Positions 20,194 to 32,100 of a stretch of 33,145 bases of DNA are shown here, piece after piece; position 1 is the first letter of the stretch, and each line of letters begins with the position of its first letter. Under the pieces are notes generated by a model. That model had not been told where the DNA came from. It saw nothing but the letters and a program-made list of their open reading frames with translations, and did not search any database. Source of the stretch: Baffinella frigidus (taxonomy: Eukaryota; Cryptophyceae; Cryptomonadales; Baffinellaceae); NCBI GenBank assembly GCA_026770585.1, contig MU646636.1, forward strand, positions 114,578 to 147,722. The letters run 5' to 3'. Both the position numbers and the translations under genes were made by a program.

Positions 20194-23100
20194 ACCCTAT
20201 AAACCCTATAAACCCTGCAACCTATAAACCCTGAACCCTATAACCCCCAAACCCCATACATCCCAAACCCTACACACACGTACCCCTCAACCCCAACACC
20301 AGGAAGTCCTGTACAAGCAGAACAAGGCCGTGAATCCCGTTACCCGAACATCTGACTCTCGACCAACTCTCGGACCTTGAGAGCTCTGTTTTGTTCTTTG
20401 ATCTCCAGGACTGTGGCTTGGGCCTTCCGCGCCATTTTCTCCACGTCCTGTTGACCACGCCAGATTCTTAGAAGGGGTCGCCGAATGTCAATTCCCCGTA
20501 AGGAATAAGGGGGAATTGTTTTACGTTTGGCGTCGTTCAGCGCCCAGAGGTGCGCTCGGAAAGAGCCGAACCTCCACGAGCAATCTGGCGTGGGATGAGC
20601 AGGAGTATACGAATTGTGTGGGCTACCCAACTGCAGGGATGTATATTGGTTCCCCCATTGTTGGGTGACCATAGGCGATAGGGGGCTCTCCTGCTGGCAC
20701 TAAAACGCCCTGTTTGGTCACGCGCCGCGTACAAAAACAGCCCGGGTTATCAACACAAAAGGCGTGCTGCGGGGCTTTGCTGTTGGGTACCGAACAGCAT
20801 GCAAGTGCTGCGGACAAGTGGCCTAGTCCCTGAATCCTGCTTGGAGCGGTCAATGTCGTTTTGGGGATGCTGGGCGGCCCCGCTCTCGAGCGGAGAGGGG
20901 ACAAACCAAAAGGATTTGAGGAATTTCACCTGAACCCGAGGCCAGATTCTGGCCTTGACTGTCTTATATGTGCCGAGCTCGCGTGGGCGGTATCGGGCCT
21001 CCTACACAAACACACACCAACCCCTAAACCGTTGGTGGGTGGGAGGGCAGGAGGGAAAGGGAGGGAGAAGGAGGGGTGGGGGGAAGAGGGAGGGAGGGAG
21101 AGGGAGGGTGAGGGAGGGAGAGGGGGGGTGAGGGAGGGAGAGGGGGGGGTGAGGGAGAGAGAGGGGGGGAGAGAAAGGGAGGGAGAGGGAGAGAGAGGGA
21201 AGGGGGAGAGGGGCAAAGGCGTGGATGAGGCGTGCCTTGGTGTAGCGGATGATGTTGCTCTGGGCACTCTGGATCGCCTCCACGATCGGCCACGTCTCCT
21301 CACTGTCGGGTGCCGGTTTAGGGTTTAGGATTTAGGGTTTAGGGTTTAGGGTTTAGGGTTTAGGGTTTAGGGTTTAGGGTTTAGGGTTCAGGGTTTGAGG
21401 GTTCAGGTTTGAGGGTTCAAGGTTCACTTGATCCGTCCAATAGGGGTTCGGATTCAGGGGCTAGGCTTTGGGATTGAAGGTGTGCCTGATCTTTTCCGAT
21501 TCCGAGTTGACATGCTCCGCCTTCTGAATGATGACATTTCTCCCCTTCCGTGCCTCCTCGTAGTGCGCCTGAGGAGAAGTTTTTCAGGGTTCAGAGGAAG
21601 TTGATTTCCCTGTTTTGTGGTACAAATCCGCCACCGGCTGGTGTAAAAATGTTGAAAATGAAGCGCCTAGATTAAGCGGGAAAGAGCTCAAGGACCTTGA
21701 GGCCTGCGACGACTTGCGCCTGCGCGCGCTCGCGTACCCTGGTTTAGGGTTTGGTGTTTGGGGTTAAGGGTTTAGGGTTTAGAGTTTAGGGTTCAGGGTT
21801 TAGGGTTTAGGGATCAGGGTTTAGGGATGAGGGTTGAGAATTTGAGGTTTGGGGTTTGGAGATTAGGGATTAGGGTTTAGGGTTTAGGGTTTAGGGTTTG
21901 GGGTTTAGGGTTTAGGGTTTAGGGTTTAGGGTTGAGGGTTTACAGAACCTCGTCTCTTCGACCTGCTGCTGCTTCTCACGGATCTCCTGTGTGGGGTTTG
22001 GAGTTGACGGTTCAGGGTTGAAAGTCTGGAGTGCAATCTCCTGATTCGGTTCAAGTTCAGGGTGTGGATCTCGCCGATCAGGGTTTAGCGTTTGGATTAC
22101 CACGACTGTTGACCAAACCAGACGGTTCATGGTTACCTTCTCGATGTCATCGGTGTTGTACAGGGCGTCCAGGGCAGCGTCCGGCTCGTCCTACGTTCAG
22201 GGTTTGGGGTTTAGGGTGTGGGCTCGAATTTCCGTACAACCCCCGTGAACCGGAAGATGCTGTTGCAGCAGGGTGGGTAGGGGGTACCTGTTCGATGCGC
22301 GTCTTCTCCTTCTCGATCTCCTGTGAGAGCATCTTCATCGCCCTGCAAAAGTAGTCCTATTTTAGAAACCAAATTGCACCCTACAATGGCCCCTTTTTGC
22401 ACAAATTTGCACCCTGCACACAGAACGCTAAACCCGCGCACCTGAATCGGCCGCTGAGGGTTTTTTTGATGGCCAGAAGAGTCTTGATCGCAGCGTCGTA
22501 GTCCCGCTTGACCAACCCCGCCGCCTCCCTCTTGACCCGCTCCTCGCGATCGGCATCATGGAGGCGCGCCTCCCGCTCCTGCCTCGCCCCAGAGAGGTCT
22601 TTCGTGAAGATGTTTGTCGCCCGATCCACCCTGATTCGGGGTTTGGGGGTTTGGGGGTTTGGGGTTGGGGGTGTGGGGCTTGGGGGCTGGGGGGTTGGTG
22701 TTTGGGGTTTGGGGGTTGGGGTTTGGGGAGTTGGGGGTTGAAGGGTGGGGGTTGGGGTTGGGGTTTTCGGGTCTCGGGTCTACGTTCAGGGGTCCAAGTT
22801 TAGAGGTCTACGTTTAGGGGTCTACGTTTAGGGTTGAGGGTTGAGGGTTACCATTCAGAGCCCTTGAAAGCGCCCTTGAAATACCCTCGGCGCGTAACCC
22901 TCCCGTCTGCCTCGCTGTAGCTGTACACCTCTTTCCTGGTTTACAGCTTAGGGTTTAACGTTCAGGGTTCAGGGTTCAGGGTTTAGGGTGTAGGGTTCAT
23001 GGTTCAGGGATCAGGGATTAGGTTTCAGGGTTTAGGGTTCAGGGTTCAGGGTTTAGGGTTGAGGCATCAGGGTTTAGGGTTTTGGGTTTAGACAGAGAGT

Positions 23101-26100
23101 CCTCGGCGATCAGTGCACTACATAATTACGAACTATGTGGGAACATCACGCAAGACCAAAACACCGCATGGTGTATGTGTGATGTCACGATCACATTCCC
23201 GTACCGCTATGCCAAACAACTGGATTACTCGGTGCAAGAGGGCACATACGTGACACGCCAATGGGAAGACGGATTTCAAGGACTTAGCTGCGTTTATCCC
23301 CCATAGGGATTTGGAGCCTTTTCTGCAGAAGGTAGGCGAATGGCTCCAATTTCCCACGGGCGGAGAGTAAGCAAATTGAATACTGATCCGGATGGCAGGT
23401 TTCGGTTAGATTCGGATGGCAGGTTTGGGTTACTTGATGTTATGGCCGACGCCATTGGGCAGAATGATCTTCTGGACTTGGCTGGCCATGTATTCCGTCC
23501 CCTGGTCCAGCGAGCGCGCCAGCCGGATCTGCGAGAGTAGTTTAGGGTTTAGGGTTTAGGGTTTGGGGTTGAGGGATGAGGGTTTAGGGTTTAGGGGTTT
23601 GGGTTGAGGGTTGAGGGTTGAAGGTTGAGGATTGAGGTTTGAGGTTTGAGGGTTGAGGGTGTCTACGATGCTCCCACTAGCGCCGCGCTGAATTCTAAAC
23701 TCTAAAGCCTCAACCCTAATTCCTACACCCTACACCTTAAACCCTCAAGCCTAATCCCTGTACCCTCAACCCTTAACACTAAACCCTAAACCCGAAACAC
23801 AAGAGTCGAGAGGAACGCGGGAACCCTAGACCCTTAGCACCAAATACTAATCCCTAGACGATGGATTCAGGGTTTAGGAATCCGGAGTTAGGGTGCCCTT
23901 ATCGTTGGATCGGAAGGCGCCTTTTCACGCGAGAATGCTAGAGGATCCTATTTGCATGTGGGGTTGTAAATATGTTTACCAGGATGGTGTGTTCCAATCT
24001 CGCGTCTCTGCTAATTTCGCAGAGTTACTTTACAAATCAACCAAAGTTACTACTACACAAATGTCCACCTTTAAAAGCACATCGGTTTTAAATAGGCCCC
24101 TGTAGCATTCTCACGTGGTCCCCCCCCCGAGAAAGTTGACTTTCAGGCTTCGGGTGTGACTTTGACGATACGTAAAACTCAATACACCGAAGAACAAAGT
24201 GAATATGTTGACAATAATAAAGGCAGCGGACCTCGTTGGAGCGGAAGGAATCAACGAGAAACGCGTGCACGATGCTCTGCGCGCCCTGCTTTCAGGTTTC
24301 GGGTTCAGGGTTTAGGGTTTAGGGTTGAGAGTTTAGGGTTTAGGGTTTAAGGTTTTAGAGTTTAGGAGCTAGGCTTGAGGATTGAGAGTTCAAGCTTTAG
24401 AGTCTAGTGTTCAGGGTTCATGGTTAAGGGTGTAAGGTTGAGGGTGTGGGGTTTAGTGATTAGAGTATAGGGTTTAGGCAGACCGGGTTGTCGTGCTTGA
24501 TTTGGATCACGTCCAGCAGGCTCGGCATTCCTGGTGTTGCGTTTTCCACAGTCACTTAAGTCACCGGAGGTTCCACTTTGGCTTTGAGACGTTCCACTCT
24601 CGACTTTTGACTCGGATAAAAGTCAGGGGCAACGCTCTTCAAACCCGAACCCGGAAACACCCCTGCGTGTAAGTTGGCTGGCGGCACAAAGGGCAGATAA
24701 AATGCATTTATCCGAGTGCCAGTAAACATCTCTCTCTCCGAAACGCCACACCAGGGATTCCGGTTTAGGTAAACCCCGTCGCCGGAATCCGGACCAGTGG
24801 AACAAATCAAAGGCCTCGGCCAAGAGGATTTTCTCCCTCGTTGAGAGGCCGGTGGCACCCACTCGAGAATGCTGGAGCACCCTATGTACATGCGGGGTTG
24901 CAAGGAGTTGTACCAGGATACGTACCAACCTCTTGTCTGACAAAAATTCCACCAGGAATGTGACCAAACTCACAAAAGTCATTACACAAATGCCCACGTG
25001 TAAAAACATCTCGGTTTTAAATTGGGTGCTCCAGCATTCTCGTGTGGTGCGGTGCACTGGACGGCGCATGCAAAGAATGAAAGAACAATTAATCCCACGA
25101 AACTAAATAGACCGTTGTGTGAAGCCCGGTGTGAGGGCCTGGAGAGGGTAGCCCTCCCGGAACAGACGCCCCGGATTTCCGTACGCAACGTGACCAATCC
25201 CCATACAAATCCTCTTAACATTTTTGCGCAGCCACTTGCAGAGTATTTAAACAGGGCTACGGTGAGCCTCGAGTAGCACCTGAGTCGCACTGGATGCGCG
25301 ATTCCGTGCAGACGCGATGCGCGTCCTTGGACCAGATCTTGATAGAGATGTTGCCTCTCCCGCTGCCCACCCGCGCCCCTGGGACGCTTCGCACCATCTC
25401 TTCCGCCTTGCGCTGCATCTGTTGTGGGTTTAGGCGCTTTATCTCAGAGAATGTATTACTTGAAGCCTTTCCTGCCAACCAAATTTATTACACCAATGGA
25501 TCATACTTGTAATAGTGACGCATTTTGAAGTAACTTTCGTTGGTCTCTCCCGGAGCCCACCCGCGCCCCGACTCCTCGCACCTTCTCTTCTGCTTTGTGT
25601 TGCATCTGTTTGAGGGTTGGGGGGTTGGGGTTACGGGTTTGGGGTTAGGATTGAGGGGGGTGTACCGCAAACCCAGCATTTCAACTTGAGAACAGTCTTG
25701 TCAACCCGAGAGAGGCAGAGCTAGGGGTTCTCAAGCTCGGCCAGCAGACTCTGTCAGCTTTTTGCTTCTGGCCGAGTCTGCTCCAACAACATGTGCCGAT
25801 ATCGAATCTACCTTACCGAAAACTGCCAACCCTAAAACCGACACCCTACACCCCAACCCCTAGACTTCGCCGGTGAAAAGTCCTTGCGTTCTTGACATGC
25901 ACGCATCACTATTCGGGTTTAGGGTTCAGGGTTTAGGAATTAGGGTTTAGGGTTTAGGGTTTAGGGTTCGGGGTAGAGGGTTTATTTCGCCGGCATGTAG
26001 ATTCCGAGCCTACTTCCGGGAGCCTCGATCCCCGACCAGTTGAGGGGGGTTAGGGTGTAGGATGCAGGGTGTAGGGTGTAGGGTGTAGGGTGTAGGGTGT

Positions 26101-29100
26101 AGGGTGTAGGGTGTAGAGTTTAGGGTTTATTCAGGTTAGGGTGTACCTCGCTGTTGGGGACGAGGAAGGTGGTGGCGAGAGACGCCAGGCTGCTGCACAC
26201 GCCGTTGCTCCACATCTGCCAAACGACAGGTTGCCACAAGTTGACAGTTTGTCACAAGTAGACAGTTTGGGCACAGTAACATTTTGACATGGAGAGAACA
26301 GCAGCTGCACGCGCCATTACTCACACACATTTACCGTAGAGAACAACTTCCACAGAGTCACAACTTAACAAAGTTCAAGACATGTTAAAGCTTTGCAGAA
26401 CGGGCTAGGCAACGTCCTCACACCAAGACACGAGCAATGTGTGTCCCCCAACACCGAAAGAAACGTTCACCATCCCCGACTGCGAGGTTCAGGGGTGAGG
26501 GTTGAGGGGTGCGGGCAAATTCTCGGTCGTCTTTGATGCTCATGTAGCGCCCTGCTTAGAGTTTAAACCCCACAACCTGAACCCTACACCATAAACCCTA
26601 AACTCTCAGGTTTAATCTGAACTCGAACCCCTAAGGTTTGGTCTAAACCCTAAACCCTCAGGCGGTGACCTCCTGGCCGTGCTTGATGCAGGTTTAATCT
26701 GAACTCGAACCCCTAAGGTTTGGTCTAAACCCTAAACCCTCAGGCGGTGACCTCCTGGCCGTGCTTGATGGAGATGTAGCGCGCAAGGGGGCCTAGAGGC
26801 GGGGACCCGCCAAATGCCTGCTTTCGGGCTTCGGGTTTCAGGTTTCAGGTGTCAGGTTTCATGTTTCGGGTTTCGGGTTTCGGGTTCCAAGTTTCGGGTT
26901 CCGGGTTTCGGGATTCGGGATTCGGGGTTCGGTCTTCGGGGTTTGGGTGACGACGACACGATTTAACTTGAATCGGAACACAACTACATTCTGAGTCGAA
27001 TCAAATCAATTCGGAACGCTCTGTACGTCGCCTGGAGGGCACTTGAGCCATATCTGAGCTCAACTCACCTGTTGTAAGGGTTTCAACCCCCTGGGTTTGT
27101 ACAGAATTTCTTTGAATGGACGTGTCGCGAAATATTATCTATTTGGGTCCGGGACAAGAGTTGAGGGGCCTGGGTCTGCCGGCGTTTTATTCTGGCTCGT
27201 CCTCAAAAGTATTCAAGAGAAGAAAACCAGTACAAAACGGGTGAATAACAAGCCTTTAGGTCCTTTAGGTTTTCAATGCTCCCAACATATGCCAACGACA
27301 CGCCCTTCAGGACGAGGCAGAATACAACTTAGGCAGAGCTAGAGGAAATTCGACCTGGCGGTTCTGTTCAAACTTCTGCACGACTTTCGGCACATCCTGG
27401 TTTCGGGTTTCGGGTCTTGGATTCACGTGACGATTTTCGGATTTCAGATTTCGGGGTTTTGATTTTGGGTTTCGGGTTTCGGATTGGCGTTTCGGGTTTA
27501 CATTTCGGGGTTTGAATTAGGGTTTCGGGTTTCGGGTTTGAGTTTAGGGTCAAGGGTCAAGGGTTTCGGTTTCGAGCTTCGGGTTTAGAGTGAAGAGATT
27601 GGGGTTTAGGGTGTAGGGTTTGGGGTTTAAAGTTTAGGGGTTTTGGGTTTCGGGTTTAGGGTTTGGGGGTTGGGTTTTGGGGGTTCGGTTTTCGGTTTAG
27701 GGTTTTTGGGTTTTTCAGATTTGGAACTCGGGTTTGAGGATTGGTTTCGTGTTTCGTGTTTCGGGTTTTGGGTTTGGGGGTTGGGGTTTCGTGTTTCGGG
27801 TTTACCCGCCCCAGCATAGCGAGGGGATTGTTCTGCTGCTTGTCCATTGCCTGGTTGAGCGTTGAGTTTTAGATTTTCAAGGTTTCAGGGTTTTAGGAGT
27901 TGAAGGTTTTAGGGGTGTAGGATTTTGGGGTTTCAGGGTACTGGGTTCAGGGATTAGGGCGTTAGGTTGTGGGGTTGTAGAGTTTGGGTTGAGGGTTTCA
28001 GGGTTCAGGGTTTGTGTATAGAGTGCAGGGGTTCAGTGTTGTAGAGGTCAAGGTTCAGGGTTGAGCGTTGAGGGTTTCAAGTTTCATGGTTCAGGGTTCA
28101 GGAAATCTCGGTGTTCAGGGTGAAGGATTTGGGGTGTAGGGTTTAGGGTGCATGGTTTAGGTTGTGAGGGGTGGGTTCACCTGGAACGAGGCCTTGGCCT
28201 CCTGCGTGCGCTGGTTCGCCGACTTTACCTGCGGGTTTCAGGGTTTCGGGTTTCGGGTTTCGGGTTGCGGGTTTAGGGTTTAGGGTTTAGGGTTTAGGGT
28301 TTAGGGTTTAAGGTTCAAGGTTTAGGGCTGAGGGTTTAGGGTTCTTGGTTTAGGTATGGGGTTTGAGTTCAGGGAGTGGGGCCTGGGTTGAGTTCAGGGA
28401 GTGGGGCCTGGGGTTCGGGGGTTCATGGTTCTGGGTCTGGGGATTGTTTTATCTCAGCTTGGCATAATTTTACCATAGCATAAAACGCCCCCAAGATAAC
28501 AGAAGGGTAATTTGGATCAAATCAGCCCTGATGGCAGGACGATTTTCGGGCTCCGACTGTGACCAAGTCGGTCGGGTGTTGGGTGTCGGGTCCACTCAGT
28601 GGGCGCTGCATCCTTCAAGGCCCCCGGATCTAGCGGCCACGTGATCAAATTTGTTTCAGAAAAGGCTGTAAAGTCATTTTTTGCGGGGCAAGTTAACTTT
28701 TAAAAAAGAGGGCTGTAGTTCACCGAGTGAATCGCGGACGGCCTACACACAAATCGAGAACGGCTTGGGTAGGGACTGCAGCACGCACCTCGGAATCCGC
28801 CGATTCGAAGATTCCCTTGGCCACGTCCAGCTTCGCTTGCTCCTCCTTGGAGACCTACGGTTTAGGGTGTAGGGTTTAGGGTTCAGGGTTTTGGGTTTTG
28901 GGTTTTGGGTTTAGGGTTTAGGGTTTAGGTTTGGGGGTTTACCTCCTCCTGAACCCTTTGCGCGGTCTGTAACTCCTGAAGCTTTGCCTGGTTTATGGTT
29001 TAGGGTTTACGTTTTAGGGTTGTGGGTTGAAGTAGTCCCTGTTGGCCACGCGACATGAAACAAGGCAAAAGATGACGATGCTGGTACTAAACTGTCAACT

Positions 29101-32100
29101 TGTGGCATTGTTCGATTGCAACTTTTGGCATATTTTTATTGGACGCCGACGACTGCCCTCCCGGATTTCTTTGTCAGCAAAAAGAGAGCCACCTTTATAC
29201 GGGCGCGTTCTGGGTTAGTATGGGCGCGTCGTGATGGAACACAAAAGCTAGTACTGCCCCGTCCTGAAGGGACACTCAGATCTGAAGAGCTCCCGAATGT
29301 CTTTGGCCGCTCCTGCACCGGCTGCCACGCTCCTCCTAGCTCTGTCTCAGTCTATTTGGGCCGACCAATGCGGTTCCCCCGGGCTCTTTCCCGGTCCAAA
29401 GTCGACGGATGTGTACCGTGAAGGCAGCGTGTCCACTTGGACATAGTCTGACAGAACCTCGAGGCCCGGACGTCGAATTCCTTCTCTAAATGTACTCTAA
29501 AGTCTAAACGCATTTTCACTCTAAATGTAGTTTTCCTATTATTACACTAAATATTGTTACTCTAAAAGTGGTTTTAGAGCCTCGACGCCCGGGACCATCA
29601 ACGCTCAATCATGTACCCCAACCCTTTACCAATTACCCTTTACCCTTTACCCTTTACCCTTTACCCTCTACCTGGTACCCTTTACCCTCTACCTTTTTTC
29701 CTGTACCCTTTACCCTTTGCCCTTTACCCTGTACCCTTTACCCTTTACCCTTTACCCTTTACCCTTTACCCTTTACCCTTTCCCCTTCACCCTTTACCCT
29801 CTACCCTTGACCCTTCACCCTTGACCCCTGACACCCTAACCCTGAAGCCTGAGCACCTCAAGGCCAGGGACATCGACGAAATCAGCAAGAGCGTGCCCAC
29901 CTTTCCTCGCCCGCTCCTGCGCCGCCTTCCTGTTTTCGGCTTTCGGGTTTGGGCTACGGGAATTGTGGTTTGGGGTTTGGGGGTTGGGGCTTGGAGTTGA
30001 CCACGCCCGCTCCTGTGCCGCCTCCCTAGTGTAGGATTTAGGGTTTGGTGTAGTCCTCCCTGCGAACAAAGCCGCGTCTTACAAGTACACTCTGAGCCAG
30101 AACATTTCACCCGAGTCAACTCCTCCTGAAAACCAGAGCCTCAAGTCAAATGCCTGCACCCAGAGCCAGTCCATCCAAATAAAATGTCAACTTACTGCTC
30201 AGGATCAGCTTTGTTGACTTAAGGTCAACTAACCTGGCTGTAAAATAAGAAGGGTTCGTACCGGGGATGACTTGGTCTTCTCCCTGGTTATGGTTTCCTA
30301 TTTATTGGAGAACAAATCAGAGGGTGGCAACTGATTTCGTCTTCGCAACAGGATAGAAAACCTGTCCGAACTCTTGATCCCGAAGCAGCAGCCTCTGCGT
30401 GTGGGCAATTGCCCGCCTCAAGACGATGTCACGGTACAAACCCTAAACCCTAAAACCCTGCACCACCAACTGTTTGATCGCAGGGTCAAGTTTAGGGTGT
30501 AGGGTGTAGGGTTCAGCCTGCCTCTGCGTGTGTGCGATGCCTCCTCGTCTGCAACCCTAAACCCTGAACGCTCTCGCCGGAACCCTAGTCCTCGAGAGCG
30601 TGGAACACAAGTCCCTAACCCTTGAACACGCTTGCCTCAGCTTGTCGCTCATTTCTTGGCGGAGGAGCACAATGTCTTGCTCTAGCTTGTTGCCTTCTCC
30701 CTCCACCTGTGTCAGCCTTTGGGGTTAAATTTCTAAAGGCCTTTGGGGCGTAGGGTTTAAGTTTGGGGTTGGTTTCTCCAACGGCGCTACCGCGGGTCGC
30801 CTTGTTAGCACGGTATTCACCAATTGAGGCATTGAATCGTGCAAGATTCACGCGTTGGTGAGGTGTGCAAGACCTAGCTCTGCCTCCCTCGGGTAGACCG
30901 ACTGTTCTCAAGTTGACGTTTTGGGTGTGCGGTACAAATCCGTTAACTTTGGAGCGGGACAGAGCCCCCGGGCACCAAACTGGTGAGCACAAATAACCTG
31001 AGACAGAGCTAGGAGGCCTGATTTAGCCTGTGCCCCCCTCTTCTATCTGGAAGGGAGCTAGCCCGTCCAACCACACCACACACGCGGTACAAGGTAGCTT
31101 CGTTGACACAAGGTTCAGTAGGTAGACTCTGAGGGTAATGGAGAAGAAGAGACTCGACCTTCTTGAGATCGCCGTCGGCCTGGCCTGCCGCTTGGTTCCG
31201 CTGGGTGCACACTTCCTTCGCGGCGTTTACCTGCAACTCAGGGTTTAGAGTTATGGGGCTAGAGTTTAGGGTTTAGGGTGTGGGGTTTAGGGTTTACGGT
31301 TCAGGGTTTACGGTGTAGGGTATAGGGTTGAGGGTTGAGGGATTAGGGTTTGCACACTTCCTTTACGGCATTCACCTGCCGAAAGGAAAACTTGGGGTTC
31401 AGGGTTCAGGGTTTAGGGCTTCGAGTTTGTGATTTACTGTTTAAGGTATTACCTCAGCAGTCGGGGGGTGCATCTGCGCTTTCATGACTTGCTCTGAATC
31501 AGAAACACCCCGAGGGGGCTAGGTGCGAAACACTTGAAAGTCCCGGCTGGTTGAGGATGCAGGGCATAGAGTTTGGGGTGTTACATCAGCGGCGTGGGCC
31601 TGGGCCTGGGCCTTGATCTCTTGCATTCGCTGCGCCGCCCCGGCCAGCTTCTCCTGCACACGCATACCTTTCTCAATACCAATGGAGAAGGGGCCTTGAG
31701 CGCCCACCGGGAAAAATGAAAAAATGGTAACAGTTGACGATTCTGGTGGGAAAACGTCGACTTTTACCCTTTTATTACTATTATTTGAAAAGTTTCTCCG
31801 CAAACCGCTCTAGCCAAACAGATACGGCGAACACGAGCTCTGCCTCACTCGAGTTGGCTCACTATTCTCAACTTGAAATGCAGGGTATGTGGTACAAACC
31901 CGTAAACTTTGGAGCGGGAAAGAGCCCGGCCGCACCAACATGTTGAGCCCAGATCGACTGAGGCAGCGCTGAAGGAGTGGGATGGGTGCCGTCCTAAGGC
32001 TCATTAGACTTGGATCACTCAACTTAAGGCCCGAGAGTAATAAACAGTAATACAAGTAATGAGAGCAATCAGAGGAAAAGTAATACGAGCGATAATTTGT

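Noticed and set aside
19088-20290. CRISPR array
   Set aside because: Direct repeats are 7 bp with no unique spacers, and the genome is eukaryotic.
21310-21390. True chromosome end
   Set aside because: The array is interstitial, short, inside an intron, and flanked on both sides by in-phase SMC6 exons.
22381-22441. Extension of exon 22630-22442 to the in-frame stop
   Set aside because: The extra residues lose the coiled-coil pattern, and using the GT at 22441 links in phase 2 to the next exon.
28681-28872. 63-codon plus-strand frame
   Set aside because: It overlaps SMC6 exon 28854-28789 in antisense and has no support.
29568-30000. Leu/Pro/Tyr repeat protein (TLYPLPF units)
   Set aside because: It is a translation of the CCCTTTA array inside an SMC6 intron; all frames stay open because a 7-bp unit without stops is repeated.
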